Source: Actinomycetota bacterium (lineage in GTDB: Bacteria > Actinomycetota > Actinomycetes > Mycobacteriales > Micromonosporaceae). From it: DNA of 64,000 nt. The notes beneath the pieces are model-generated. The model ran no database searches. It was given only the letters and a program-made list of their open reading frames with translations, and was not told the origin of the DNA. The stretch covers positions 73,216-137,215 of the forward strand of contig VAWN01000022.1 in the NCBI GenBank assembly GCA_005885555.1. The letters are read 5' to 3'. The position numbers and the translations under genes are program-made. Positions 1 through 8,403 of this stretch are shown piece by piece (within the stretch, counting starts at the first letter, position 1; every line of letters starts with the position of its first letter).

Positions 1-419
1 ACCTGGAACGGTCGCGTACCGACGCCGGCCGGCACAACAACCGGCTCACCGCGGCGGTCGCCTCGCTGCGCGAGGAGGTGGCCCGGTCCCAGCAGCACGG
101 CTACGAGCAGGAGAGCGTCCGGCAGTCGGCGGAACGGCGCGCGGAGGCCCTCGCGGTGCGGCTGCGCGCCGCCGAGACCGAGCGCGACGCCGCGCGCGCC
201 GAGCTGGACAGCGCCCGGTTCCAGGCGGCGCGCATCGACGAGCAGGTCAGCAACCTGGCCTCGGCGCTGGCCCGGCTGGGGACCGCCACCCGGGCCGACG
301 TACCGGTGCCGATTGCGGCGGCTGCGCCCGTTGCGCCAGCTGCGCCGATTGCGGCGGCTGCGCCGATTGCCGCGGCCGGGCCGGCCGGCTGGGTGACGCG
401 GGATCAGAAATCGGCGTAG
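1..419 (+). CDS. C-terminal part of a coiled-coil protein (5' end outside window)
   Basis: The frame is open from the window edge (first whole codon at position 3) to the TAG at 417-419, so this is the end of a longer gene. The visible ~138 residues are rich in Arg, Glu, Ala and Leu with heptad-like spacing (for example LREEVARSQQ and AAETERDAARAELDSA), indicating a long coiled coil. The last ~45 residues are an Ala/Pro tail with repeats such as APIAAAAPIAAA, made by a short DNA repeat around 307-370. No catalytic motif is visible and I do not recognise the family. Its 3' end overlaps the convergent gene at 404-961 by 16 bp. An in-frame GTG at 78 has GAGGAG in front of it, but that lies inside the continuing coiled coil and is unlikely to be the start. 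Confidence 0.6.
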   Translation, partial: LERSRTDAGRHNNRLTAAVASLREEVARSQQHGYEQESVRQSAERRAEALAVRLRAAETERDAARAELDSARFQAARIDEQVSNLASALARLGTATRADVPVPIAAAAPVAPAAPIAAAAPIAAAGPAGWVTRDQKSA

Positions 420-961
420 ACGGCGAAGCCGCGGTCGGCGCACCGGCGGTAGAAGTTGGCCAGTACCGACAGCTCGGTCAGCGTGAAGCTCCACTGCGGC
501 GGTTCGTCGTGCTCGTCGCGCAGCGCGGCCAGCCGGTCGTCGAGCCAGCGCAGCTGCTGGTCGGCCAGCCGGCCGTTGGAGACGGCGTGGCGCAGCACCT
601 CGCCGACCGACTCGACGGTGACCTCCTCGCCGAGCTCGGCGTGGCCGGCCACGAAGCGCTCCAGCCCGCCGGCGATCCACGCGCACCCGTCCGGATCGAT
701 CACCGGGTCCTCGTCTTCCGCCTCGGCCTCGGTCGCGTAGAGCACCCCGTTGAGCCCGAGCAGGAGATCGACCAGCTGGCTGTACCCGGTGGCCCGGACG
801 GTACCCGTCTCCGCGATGTGATCGGCCAGTGCCGCCGCGGGTGCCGCGGTCGCCGGTACCTTCTCGGCCAGCCTGGCGAAGTCGACGAACTCGGCCGGTG
901 CCACCGGCTCGTAGAACCGGCCGGTGCGCGGCCACTGAACGGCGACGTTGTCCAGCCCCAT
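404..961 (-). CDS. Hypothetical protein, 185 aa
   Basis: A complete minus-strand frame starting at an ATG, with GGAGGG a few bases upstream. The product is acidic, with an EAEAEDEDP stretch near residue 80, no signal peptide and no membrane segment, so it is probably cytoplasmic. I do not recognise a domain. It converges with the coiled-coil gene (16 bp overlap of 3' ends) and is divergent from gyrB. It occupies the position next to gyrB where recF and a DUF721 gene often sit in actinomycetes. Codon use is normal for the window (strong GC3), which supports a real gene. Confidence 0.55.
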   Translation of the reverse strand: MGLDNVAVQWPRTGRFYEPVAPAEFVDFARLAEKVPATAAPAAALADHIAETGTVRATGYSQLVDLLLGLNGVLYATEAEAEDEDPVIDPDGCAWIAGGLERFVAGHAELGEEVTVESVGEVLRHAVSNGRLADQQLRWLDDRLAALRDEHDEPPQWSFTLTELSVLANFYRRCADRGFAVYADF

Positions 962-1396
962 CGCACCCTTCCCTCCTCGTCGGCGCGTCCCCCGGTCCGC
1001 TCACCGCGCGTGTTGCTCCCCCTGCAGGTTCGCCGCGGAAGGGTACGGCACGCGACGGTCCGGCGCGACCCCCTGAACCGCCCGAGTTGGCGGCCGGCTC
1101 CGTGCGCCGGCCGCGTGCTTCATGGGGCCGGGTGCGTGGGGGGAGTTGTAGCCGGGCCCTTTCGGGGCGCTACGGCGATTTGAGGGGCGCCGCGTGCCGG
1201 TTCCAGGGCCCCGACACAGTAATATTGGACCGAGGCAGTTCAGCCGATCACGACCAGCGGGTTCGCCCGGGATCGGCGCGCCCCCTTCCACCGTCCGGTG
1301 CGGGGGGACTTCGCGTGCCGTGGCCGGTCCGGGCCCGCGTGACCCCGTCGGGGGGCGTCGCTACCAGCGACGGTACCGGCGAGAAAGCGATCGAGA
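962..1396 (+). promoter_or_regulatory. gyrB upstream region, no gene seen
   Basis: This 435-bp stretch holds no convincing reading frame. It must contain the divergent promoters for gyrB and the 404-961 gene. The only AT-rich patch is CAGTAATATTGG, with a -10-like TAATAT at 1220-1225. No good -35 stands 16-18 bp upstream, so this is a weak promoter candidate. The leader from there to the gyrB GTG would be about 165 nt. Confidence 0.3.
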
Positions 1397-3343
1397 GTGG
1401 CAGCGCCGAAGCAGCAGCCGGGCGATTACAACGCGTCATCTATCACGGTACTGGAAGGACTGGAAGCGGTCCGTAAGCGCCCGGGCATGTACATCGGCTC
1501 GACCGGTGAGCGCGGCCTGCACCATCTCGTCCAGGAGGTCGTCGACAACTCGGTCGACGAAGCGCTCGCCGGTTACTGCGACACGATCGAGGTGACCCTG
1601 CTCGCCGACGGCGGCGTCCGGGTGTCCGACAACGGCCGCGGCATCCCGGTCGACATGCACCCGGTGGAGAAGCGGCCGACCGTCGAGGTCGTGATGACCG
1701 TGCTGCACGCCGGCGGCAAGTTCGACGGCAAGGCCTACGCGGTCTCCGGCGGCCTGCACGGTGTCGGCATCTCCGTGGTCAACGCGCTGTCCACCCGGGT
1801 CGACCTGGTGATCTACAAGGACGGGTACGTCTGGCGGCAGGAGTACAACCACTCCAAGCCCGGCAAGCTGATGAAGGGCGAAGCGACCCGCCGGACGGGT
1901 ACCACCACGACGTTCTGGCCGGACCCGAAGATCTTCGAGAGCACCGAGTTCTCGTTCGAGACGATCTACCGCCGGCTGCAGGAGATGGCGTTCCTCAACC
2001 GGGGGCTGACCATCTCCCTGCGCGACGAGCGGGAGGGCGCGATCGAAGAGAAGAAGGAAGTCACCTTCTGCTACAAGGGCGGCATCGCCGACTTCGTCCG
2101 GCACCTGAACCAGACCAAGACCGCCATCCACAAGTCGGTGATCGAGTTCGGTGCCGACGGCGACGGGATGGCCGTCGAGATCGCCATGCAGTGGAACGAG
2201 TCCTACGGCGAGTCCGTGTACACCTTCGCCAACACCATCAACACCCATGAGGGCGGTACCCACGAAGAGGGCTTCCGGGCCGCGCTGACCGGTGTGGTCA
2301 ACAAGTACGGCGCGGACAAGAAGCTGCTCAAGGCCGACGAGAAGCTCTCCGGTGAGGACATCCGGGAGGGCCTGGCCGCGATCATCTCGGTGAAGCTGGC
2401 CAACCCGCAGTTCGAGGGCCAGACCAAGACCAAGCTCGGCAACACCGACATGAAGAGCTTCGTGCAGCGGGTCTGCAACGAGTGGCTGATCGACTGGCTG
2501 GAGCGCAACCCGAGCGAGGCCAAGACGATCATCACCAAGGCGTCGCAGGCCGCCCGCGCCCGCATCGCCGCCGCCCAGGCGCGCAAGCTGGCCCGGCGCA
2601 AGTCGCTGCTGGAGTCCGGGTCGATGCCCGGCAAGCTGTCCGACTGCCAGTCCACCGACCCGCGGGTGTGCGAGGTCTTCATCGTCGAGGGCGACTCCGC
2701 CGGCGGCTCGGCCAAGCAGGGCCGCGACCCGGTCACCCAGGCGATCCTGCCGATCCGCGGCAAGATCCTCAACGTGGAGAAGGCCCGGATCGACCGGGTG
2801 CTGAAGAACAACGAGGTCCAGTCGCTGATCACCGCGCTGGGCACGAGCATCCACGACGAGTTCGACATCGACAAGCTGCGGTACCACAAGATCGTGCTGA
2901 TGGCCGACGCCGACGTGGACGGCCAGCACATCCGCACCCTGCTGCTGACCCTGCTGTTCCGGTTCATGCGGCCGCTGGTGGAGCTCGGCCACGTGTATCT
3001 CGCGCAGCCGCCGCTGTACAAGATCAAGTGGAACAAGAAGGGCGACGACGCGCAGTACGCGTACTCCGACCGGGAGCGCGACGGGCTGATCGCGCTGCGC
3101 CAGGAGAAGCGGGCGAACGCCAAGCCCGACGACATCCAGCGGTTCAAGGGTCTGGGCGAGATGAACTACCCGGAGCTGTGGGAAACCACGATGAACCCGG
3201 CCACCCGTACCCTCCTGCAGGTCAGCCTGGACGACGCGGCCACCGCCGACGAGCTGTTCAGCGTGCTGATGGGCGAAGACGTGGAGGCGCGCCGGTCGTT
3301 CATCCAGCGAAACGCCAAGGACGTGCGCTTCCTCGACATCTGA
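1397..3343 (+). CDS. gyrB: DNA gyrase subunit B
   Basis: ATPase subunit of DNA gyrase, which introduces negative supercoils together with GyrA. The 648-residue length is normal for actinobacterial GyrB. Visible features are the GHKL ATP-binding region (NSVDEA near residue 50, DNGRGIP near 77, [15 protein letters not shown]), the transducer domain, then the TOPRIM domain with EGDSAGG near residue 431 and DADVDGQH near 503, whose acidic residues bind Mg2+. The C-terminus ends in the usual [11 protein letters not shown]. The start is a GTG giving [21 protein letters not shown]; the Shine-Dalgarno is weak (GAGA). gyrA follows after 104 bp. Codon choice is cleaner than in neighbouring accessory genes, with few GGTACC words. 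Confidence 0.98.
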   Translation: MAAPKQQPGDYNASSITVLEGLEAVRKRPGMYIGSTGERGLHHLVQEVVDNSVDEALAGYCDTIEVTLLADGGVRVSDNGRGIPVDMHPVEKRPTVEVVMTVLHAGGKFDGKAYAVSGGLHGVGISVVNALSTRVDLVIYKDGYVWRQEYNHSKPGKLMKGEATRRTGTTTTFWPDPKIFESTEFSFETIYRRLQEMAFLNRGLTISLRDEREGAIEEKKEVTFCYKGGIADFVRHLNQTKTAIHKSVIEFGADGDGMAVEIAMQWNESYGESVYTFANTINTHEGGTHEEGFRAALTGVVNKYGADKKLLKADEKLSGEDIREGLAAIISVKLANPQFEGQTKTKLGNTDMKSFVQRVCNEWLIDWLERNPSEAKTIITKASQAARARIAAAQARKLARRKSLLESGSMPGKLSDCQSTDPRVCEVFIVEGDSAGGSAKQGRDPVTQAILPIRGKILNVEKARIDRVLKNNEVQSLITALGTSIHDEFDIDKLRYHKIVLMADADVDGQHIRTLLLTLLFRFMRPLVELGHVYLAQPPLYKIKWNKKGDDAQYAYSDRERDGLIALRQEKRANAKPDDIQRFKGLGEMNYPELWETTMNPATRTLLQVSLDDAATADELFSVLMGEDVEARRSFIQRNAKDVRFLDI

Positions 3344-3363
3344 GCCGCCCGACGCCGCGCCGG

Positions 3364-3393
3364 TTTTCCACACCGTCCACAGCTTTGTCCACA
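3364..3393 (+). promoter_or_regulatory. Three tandem DnaA-box-like 9-mers between gyrB and gyrA
   Basis: TTTTCCACA (3364-3372), CCGTCCACA (3373-3381) and TTGTCCACA (3385-3393) lie in the same orientation in the short gyrB-gyrA gap. TTGTCCACA matches the preferred DnaA box of high-GC actinomycetes; the other two differ from it at one or two positions. They could be outlying boxes of a nearby oriC or a DnaA-responsive control site for gyrA. Binding is inferred from sequence only. Confidence 0.5.
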
Positions 3394-3447
3394 GCCGGGC
3401 TCCACCTGGCCCACATACTCACCTGGCCCCACATAGCACACTGAAGG

Positions 3448-6400
3448 TTGACTGTGACTGACACGCCGGAGTACCCCGACTCGTTCGAGCCGCACGTGGG
3501 AGGCCGGGTCGAGCCGGTCGGGCTCGAGGTCGAGATGCAGCGTTCGTACCTCGACTACGCGATGAGCGTGATCGTCGGCCGGGCGCTGCCCGACGTCCGG
3601 GACGGGCTCAAGCCGGTACACCGCAAGATCCTGTACGCGATGTACGACTCCGGGTACCGGCCGGACCGCGGGTACGTGAAGTGTTCCCGCGTTGTCGGTG
3701 ACGTGATGGGGCAGTTCCACCCGCACGGCGACTCGGCGATCTACGACTCGCTGGTGCGGATGGCCCAGCCGTGGTCGCTGCGGTACCCGCTGATCGACGG
3801 CAACGGCAACTTCGGCTCGCCGGGCAACGATCCGGCCGCGGCGATGCGGTACTGCGTCGTGGGGGACACCCGGGTGACGCTCGCCGACGGGTCGTCGATG
3901 GCGATCGCCGACGTCGTACCGGGTGCGGCGCCGTCGTCCGAGCACGTCATCGACCTGAAGGTGGCCGGGCTGCTGGGCGATCCGGTACGGGCGTCGCGGC
4001 TGTTCCACTCGGGGTCCCACCCGACGCTGCGGGTGGCCGTTGCCGGCGGGCGGTCCCTGACCGGGTCGCGGAACCACCCCGTACTGTGCCGGGTCGGTGA
4101 CGCGCTGCGCTGGAAGCTGCTTGCGGAGGTGCGGCCGGGCGATCTGGCCGCCGTTGCCGGTGAATCTTGGACGCCTGTGACCCCTGCCGGGGGTACCACC
4201 GTCCAAGATCTCGACGACGCGAGCCGGCGGCTGCCCTACGACGTGCCGCTGGACGCCTTCGGCTACGCCGAAGTGACCGCGGTGACCGACGCCGGCGTCC
4301 GCCCGGTCTACAGCCTGCGCGTCGACAGCGCCGACCACGCGTTCATCACCGACGGGTTCGTCAGCCACAACACCGAGTGCAAGCTCGACCCGCTGGCCAT
4401 GGAGATGCTGCGCGACATCGAAGAGGACACGGTCGACTTCATCCCCAACTACGACGGCCGGGCGCAGGAGCCGACGATCCTGCCGGCGCGGGTACCGAAC
4501 CTGCTGATCAACGGTTCGGACGGCATCGCGGTCGGGATGGCCACCAAGATCCCGCCGCACAACCTGCGGGAGATCGCCGCGGCGGTGCAGTGGTGCCTGG
4601 CCAACCCGGACGACGACGAGGCGACCACGCTCGACCAGTTGATCAGCATCGTGAAGGGGCCGGACTTCCCGACCGCCGGGCTGATCGTGGGTACCACGCC
4701 GATCCAGGAGGCATACCGCACCGGCCGCGGCTCGATCCGGATGCGCGCGGTCGTCGAAGTCGAGGAGGACACCAAGGGCCGGACCAGCCTGGTGGTCACC
4801 GAACTGCCGTACCAGGTCAACCCGGACAACCTCGCCGAGCGGGTCGCCGAGCTGGTCAAGGAGCAGAAGCTCACCGGGATCGCCGACATCCGCGACGAGT
4901 CGTCCGGCCGGACCGGTATGCGGCTGATGCTCGTGCTCAAGCGCGACGCCGTGGCCAAGGTCGTGCTGAACAACCTGTACAAGCACACCCAGCTGCAGGA
5001 GACGTTCGGCGCCAACATGCTGGCGCTGGTCGACGGGGTACCCCGGACGCTGAACCTGGCCCAGTTCATCCGGCTGTACGTGGCGCACCAGATCGAGGTC
5101 GTGGTGCGCCGCACCCGGTACCGGCTGCGCAAGGCCGAGGAGCGCGCGCACATCCTGCGCGGCCTGGTCAAGGCGTTGGACATGCTCGACGAGGTCATCG
5201 CGCTGATCCGGCGCTCGCCGACGGTCGAGGAGGCCCGCGTCGGCCTGATCCAGCTGCTGGATATCGACGAGATCCAGGCCACCGCGATCCTCGACATGCA
5301 GCTGCGCCGTCTCGCGGCCCTGGAGCGGCAGAAGATCATCGACGAGCTGGCCAAGATCGAGCTGGAGATCACCGAGCTGAAGGACATCCTGGCCCGGCCC
5401 GAGCGGCAGCGGCAGATCGTCTCCGAGGAGCTGGCCGAGATCGTCGCGAAGTGGGGCGACGAGCGGCGTACCCGGATCATCCCGTTCGACGGCGAGGTCT
5501 CCATGGAGGACCTCATCGCCCGGGAGGACGTGGTGGTCACGATCACCCGGACGGGGTACGCCAAGCGCACCCGTACCGACCTGTACCGCTCCCAGAAGCG
5601 CGGCGGCAAGGGCATCTCCGGCGCGACGCTGCGCCAGGACGACATCGTCAGCCACTTCTTCGTCAGCTCGACGCACGACTGGATCCTGTTCTTCACGAAC
5701 AAGGGCCGGGTGTACCGCGCGAAGGCCTACGAGATCCCCGAAGCGAGCCGCACCGCGCGCGGCCAGCACGTGGCGAACCTGCTCGCCTTCCAGCCCGACG
5801 AGCACATCGCCCAGGTGATCAAGATCTCCAACTACCAGGTCGCGCCGTACCTCGTCCTCGCGACCAAGAACGGCCTGGTCAAGAAGACCCCGCTGGATCA
5901 GTTTGACTCCAACCGGGCCGGGGGAATCATTGCGATCAACCTGCGCGACGACGATGAGCTCGTCGGCGCCGCCCTGATCGGACCGGAGGACGACCTGTTG
6001 CTGGTTTCCAAGCGCGCCCAGGCGATCCGGTTCAGCGCGACCGACGAGACACTGCGGCCCATGGGCCGGGCCACCTCCGGGGTCATCGGCATGCGGTTCA
6101 CCGGCGACGACGAGCTGCTCGCGATGGAGGTCGTGCACGACGGGCTGGATGTGCTCGTCGCCACGAATGGTGGGTACGCCAAGCGCACGCCGCTCGACGA
6201 GTACCCTGTGCAGGGTCGAGGTGGAAAGGGTGTGCTCACCGCGAAAATTACCGAGCGACGTGGTGGACTGGTAGGTGCGATCGTGATCAGCCCGGACGAC
6301 GAGCTGTTCGCGATCACGTCAAACGGCGGTGTCATCCGAACCCCGGTGAAGCCTGTACGACGTACGCGCGACCGGAACACAATGGGCGTTAAGCTCATGG

Positions 6401-6468
6401 ACCTCCCGGATGGGGTCACCCTGGTGGCCATTGCTCGCAACGCCGACGAGCCTGACGAACAGGACTAG
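3448..6468 (+). CDS. gyrA: DNA gyrase subunit A with in-frame mini-intein
   Basis: Cleavage/rejoining subunit of gyrase. The frame encodes 1006 residues, about 170 more than an ordinary GyrA, because an intein occupies residues 136-308. The exteins ([47 protein letters not shown] then [16 protein letters not shown]) join to a normal GyrA of about 833 residues. The intein is placed directly after the catalytic Tyr (residue 135, codon 3850-3852), the same site used by the Mycobacterium xenopi GyrA intein. The C-terminal half shows the beta-pinwheel repeats (RGGKGI, GRGGKGV). The start is GTG (GTGACTGACACG). The stop is followed by DUF3566 within 3 bp. GyrA is inactive until splicing restores the tyrosine environment. 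Confidence 0.97.
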   Translation: MTVTDTPEYPDSFEPHVGGRVEPVGLEVEMQRSYLDYAMSVIVGRALPDVRDGLKPVHRKILYAMYDSGYRPDRGYVKCSRVVGDVMGQFHPHGDSAIYDSLVRMAQPWSLRYPLIDGNGNFGSPGNDPAAAMRYCVVGDTRVTLADGSSMAIADVVPGAAPSSEHVIDLKVAGLLGDPVRASRLFHSGSHPTLRVAVAGGRSLTGSRNHPVLCRVGDALRWKLLAEVRPGDLAAVAGESWTPVTPAGGTTVQDLDDASRRLPYDVPLDAFGYAEVTAVTDAGVRPVYSLRVDSADHAFITDGFVSHNTECKLDPLAMEMLRDIEEDTVDFIPNYDGRAQEPTILPARVPNLLINGSDGIAVGMATKIPPHNLREIAAAVQWCLANPDDDEATTLDQLISIVKGPDFPTAGLIVGTTPIQEAYRTGRGSIRMRAVVEVEEDTKGRTSLVVTELPYQVNPDNLAERVAELVKEQKLTGIADIRDESSGRTGMRLMLVLKRDAVAKVVLNNLYKHTQLQETFGANMLALVDGVPRTLNLAQFIRLYVAHQIEVVVRRTRYRLRKAEERAHILRGLVKALDMLDEVIALIRRSPTVEEARVGLIQLLDIDEIQATAILDMQLRRLAALERQKIIDELAKIELEITELKDILARPERQRQIVSEELAEIVAKWGDERRTRIIPFDGEVSMEDLIAREDVVVTITRTGYAKRTRTDLYRSQKRGGKGISGATLRQDDIVSHFFVSSTHDWILFFTNKGRVYRAKAYEIPEASRTARGQHVANLLAFQPDEHIAQVIKISNYQVAPYLVLATKNGLVKKTPLDQFDSNRAGGIIAINLRDDDELVGAALIGPEDDLLLVSKRAQAIRFSATDETLRPMGRATSGVIGMRFTGDDELLAMEVVHDGLDVLVATNGGYAKRTPLDEYPVQGRGGKGVLTAKITERRGGLVGAIVISPDDELFAITSNGGVIRTPVKPVRRTRDRNTMGVKLMDLPDGVTLVAIARNADEPDEQD
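3853..4371 (+). other. GyrA mini-intein coding segment (173 codons)
   Basis: Block A starts at Cys1 ([13 protein letters not shown]). Block B has [10 protein letters not shown] with the conserved His. Block F/G ends [22 protein letters not shown] (positions 4306-4371) with the penultimate His and terminal Asn, followed by Thr as the +1 extein nucleophile. These are all the residues needed for class 1 splicing. No LAGLIDADG (DOD) endonuclease motifs are present, so it is a mini-intein that cannot home by itself. In the linker between the N- and C-terminal splicing halves, where an endonuclease would sit, there is instead a 48-bp palindromic element (4163-4210). Confidence 0.93.
4163..4210. repeat. 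48-bp palindromic element inside the intein (copy 1)
   Basis: Outer arms ATCTTGGACG (4164-4173) and CGTCCAAGAT (4200-4209) are perfect inverted repeats; an inner hairpin ACCCC-TGCCG-GGGGT sits between them. The 48 bp equal 16 codons, so the intein frame is kept; the codons give [16 protein letters not shown]. Size, arms and core match the intergenic copies at 21844-21891 and 36240-36287, which shows that this is a dispersed element and not intein sequence by origin. Confidence 0.85.
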
Positions 6469-6471
6469 TTG

Positions 6472-7230
6472 ATGACGGAGACACAGGCATCGGCCTCGCC
6501 GGCCGCGGCGGACTCCGACGCCGCCGAGTCCGCCGACGGCGCCGGGCGCACGGTGGTCGGCCGGGCAACGGTCAGTGGCGACGGGCCGGCGCCCAAGTTC
6601 ACCCGGGCACCGGGTATGCCGGCTCCGCCGGATTCTCCCGACGGCGCGGCGCCGTCCTCGTCGCCGCCGGGCGGGGTGAGTACCGGACGGGCGTCGGTAC
6701 CGGCGGGTGCCCGGCTCACCGGCACCGGGCCGGCGGAGTCGCCGACCTCGGTGATCAGCGGTACGTCGGCGGGGGCGCGGGCCCGTGCGGTACAGATCGG
6801 TGGGGCGAAGGTCGCCGAGGCGGTGCGCAACGCGCGGGCGGCGGTCTCCTCCGCGGCCTCGCGCGGCCCCCGGCGGGCCCGGCTGTTCGTCAAGCGCATC
6901 GACCCGTGGTCGGTCATGAAATTCTCGTTCGCGGTCTCGTTCGTGCTGTTCTTCGTCGCGATCGTGGCCACCGCCGTGCTGTACCTCGCGCTCGACGCGA
7001 TGGGCGTGTTCGCCAGCGTCAACAAGGCGCTGGCCGACATGATCGGCGCCACCGGGTCGAAGAACGGCGGATTCAAGATCACCGCGCTCGGCGTGATCGG
7101 TGTCGCCGGGGTGCTCGGCCTGGTCAACGTCGTACTGTTCACCGCACTGGCCACCCTCGGCGCGTTCATCTACAACGTCTGCGCCGACCTGGTCGGAGGC
7201 ATCGAGGTCACCCTCTCCGAGCGGGAGTGA
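6472..7230 (+). CDS. DUF3566 transmembrane protein
   Basis: Conserved actinobacterial membrane protein encoded directly after gyrA; function unknown. The first ~140 residues are a low-complexity Ala/Pro/Ser/Thr/Gly cytoplasmic tail. The DUF3566 domain follows: basic RRARLFVKRIDPWSVMKFS, a first membrane helix (FAVSFVLFFVAIVATAVLYLAL), a short loop with NGGFKITALGV, and a second helix (GVAGVLGLVNVVLFTALATLGAF), ending in CADLVGGIEVTLSERE. The ATG at 6472 is preferred over the TTG at 6469 just before it; the gyrA stop is 3 bp upstream, so translation is probably coupled. A tRNA-Ile follows 60 bp downstream, the usual order near actinobacterial gyrA. Confidence 0.9.
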   Translation: MTETQASASPAAADSDAAESADGAGRTVVGRATVSGDGPAPKFTRAPGMPAPPDSPDGAAPSSSPPGGVSTGRASVPAGARLTGTGPAESPTSVISGTSAGARARAVQIGGAKVAEAVRNARAAVSSAASRGPRRARLFVKRIDPWSVMKFSFAVSFVLFFVAIVATAVLYLALDAMGVFASVNKALADMIGATGSKNGGFKITALGVIGVAGVLGLVNVVLFTALATLGAFIYNVCADLVGGIEVTLSERE

Positions 7231-7290
7231 CACACGGGGATCCCGTTTGGGGAAGGCCGGACCGGTACGGTAACGTTGCTCGTCGCGCAC

Positions 7291-7364
7291 GGGGCTATAG
7301 CTCAGTCGGTTAGAGCGCAGAGCTGATAACTCTGAGGTCGCTGGTTCGATTCCAGCTAGCCCCA
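7291..7364 (+). tRNA. ileT: tRNA-Ile (anticodon GAT)
   Basis: The 74-nt cloverleaf has acceptor stem GGGGCTA/TAGCCCC, D-arm AGCTCAGTCGGTTAGAGC, anticodon loop CTGATAA with GAT, and T-arm GGTTCGATTCC, followed by discriminator A. CCA is not encoded. It is the first of the tRNA pair that normally follows gyrA in actinomycetes. Confidence 0.97.
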
Positions 7365-7419
7365 CTTCGTGCCGGCGGCCGGAGGGGCCGCGATCGACAT
7401 CCGAATGAGGGGCCGCGCC

Positions 7420-7548
7420 ATGTGGAAGAAGCTGCTGATCCTTCTCAGCCTGCTCGGTGCCGCGGCGTACGTGGCCAAGAAGGTCAAGGACGCCAACGAC
7501 GAGCGTGCGCTGTGGCACGAGGCGACCAGCTCCACCGATCTCCGGTAG
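7420..7548 (+). CDS. DLW-39 family small protein (42 aa)
   Basis: A very short gene between tRNA-Ile and tRNA-Ala, where actinobacteria commonly encode a DLW-39 protein. The product starts MWKKLLILLSLLGAAAYVAKK, a single membrane-anchor helix, and continues with a charged tail KVKDANDERALWHEATSST, matching the family pattern in which a Leu-Trp follows an acidic stretch near the end. The ATG has GAGGGG about 8 bp upstream. The function of the family is unknown; an inner-membrane location is likely. Confidence 0.85.
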   Translation: MWKKLLILLSLLGAAAYVAKKVKDANDERALWHEATSSTDLR

Positions 7549-7561
7549 CTGGCAGCCAACC

Positions 7562-7634
7562 GGGGGCGTAGCTCAATTGGCAGAGCACCGCCTTTGCAAG
7601 GCGGGGGTTAGGGGTTCAAGTCCCCTCGTCTCCA
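7562..7634 (+). tRNA. alaT: tRNA-Ala (anticodon TGC)
   Basis: The 73-nt cloverleaf has acceptor GGGGGCG pairing with CGTCTCC (two G-U pairs), D-arm AGCTCAATTGGCAGAGC, anticodon loop CTTTGCAAG with TGC and T-arm GGGGTTCAAGTCCCC, followed by discriminator A. CCA is not encoded. An integrase remnant begins 4 bp past the 3' end, so this gene is a likely former phage or island attachment site. Confidence 0.97.
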
Positions 7635-7637
7635 CCC

Positions 7638-7930
7638 CTATTTGATCAGCTGCTCCCACGGGTACGGCATGGCCCTCAGCCGTTCGACGTGGGCCAGGTG
7701 GCGACGCTGCCGCTCGGCGCATGGGTACAGATCGCCCCGCGGCGTGGTGGGGTCCTGGGTCCCTTCGCCTTCTGGATCACGCTCACCGGGAGCCCGGCGC
7801 CTACCAGCCGCGTCGCGTGCGAATGCTGGAGATCGCGGAATCGCAGCGCGGCTGATGCTATCTCCACGACGTGCGTCACGGCGTCCCGCTCGGTGACGAA
7901 CTCCTTTCGCCAGTTGGCAGGATCGCCGCT
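7638..7930 (-). pseudogene. Tyrosine recombinase (integrase) C-terminal remnant
   Basis: Two minus-strand frames together resemble the catalytic C-terminus of a tyrosine integrase. The upstream frame reads LRFRDLQHSHATRLVGAG and LPVSVIQKAKG, matching the R-(D/H)-LRHSHAT box with its His and the following helix. The other frame carries LYPCAERQRRHLAHVER and ends PYPWEQLIK at 7638. The frame change falls between them, near the expected catalytic Tyr. Only about 95 residues remain, so the gene is broken at both ends. Its 3' end abuts tRNA-Ala, the typical place for an integrase after site-specific integration. It probably marks the edge of an island that now contains the arsenic genes. Confidence 0.65.
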
Positions 7931-8328
7931 GACCGTCCACTGTGGTCAGTGAACGGGCCAGCGGTAGTGCTGGAGACCGCTGACGTGTCGAGCAGTTGGG
8001 ACAGCGGCGCGAGTGCGGCCGGGATGATCCAGTAGTAGACCCAGGTGCCGCGGCGTTCGCAGTCGATGAGTCCCGCCTCGCGAAGCACCCTGAGGTGGTG
8101 TGAGATGGTCGGGCCGGTGACGGCGAACGCGTCGGTAAGGTCGCAGACGCACACCTCGCCGCCGGCGCGGGCGGCGATCAGGGACAGCAGTCGCAGCCGT
8201 ACCGGATCACCAAGGGCCTTGAACGCCTTGGCCAGGTCGGCAGCCACGGCGTCGGTCAGCGCCTCGTCGACCATGGGCGTGCAGCAGGCCGGCGTGGTGA
8301 CGTCGGTGACTGGAAGCTGTTTAGGCAC
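7876..8328 (-). CDS. arsR: ArsR-family arsenite-responsive repressor
   Basis: Winged-helix metalloid-sensing repressor. Helix-turn-helix residues are TGPTISHHLRVLREAGLIDCERRG, at about residues 68-91; the metal site ELxVCDL appears as EVCVCDLTDAF, and an N-terminal ACC pair could add ligands. The start is a GTG at 8328, giving VPKQLPVTDV. It is divergent from arsM with a shared control region. The core ends near LSQLLDTS; the last ~30 residues (GPFTDHSGRSAAILPTGERS onward) run through the integrase remnant in another frame. This suggests that the original stop was lost or that the gene was joined to the remnant. Confidence 0.9.
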   Translation of the reverse strand: MPKQLPVTDVTTPACCTPMVDEALTDAVAADLAKAFKALGDPVRLRLLSLIAARAGGEVCVCDLTDAFAVTGPTISHHLRVLREAGLIDCERRGTWVYYWIIPAALAPLSQLLDTSAVSSTTAGPFTDHSGRSAAILPTGERSSSPSGTP

Positions 8329-8362
8329 TCTTCTATGTTGACGACCGTCTAGTCAGCGTGCA

Positions 8363-8384
8363 ACTCTTCTATCTAGATAAGAGT
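8363..8384. promoter_or_regulatory. Probable ArsR operator between arsR and arsM
   Basis: The perfect 10-mer TATCTAGATA (8370-8379) is flanked by ACTCTT on the left and AGAGT on the right, an imperfect palindrome typical of ArsR sites. A partial copy, ACTCTTCTATGTTGAC, lies at 8327-8342 close to the arsR start. A site here could let ArsR control both divergent genes. Confidence 0.55.
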
Positions 8385-8403
8385 CGAAACAGGGAGGCTG
8401 GCC

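Noticed and set aside
1436-3373. Long minus-strand open frame opposite gyrB (645 codons)
   Set aside because: High-GC shadow of gyrB; protein has no domain pattern. The same applies to the frames opposite gyrA, tpr and carboxylase genes.
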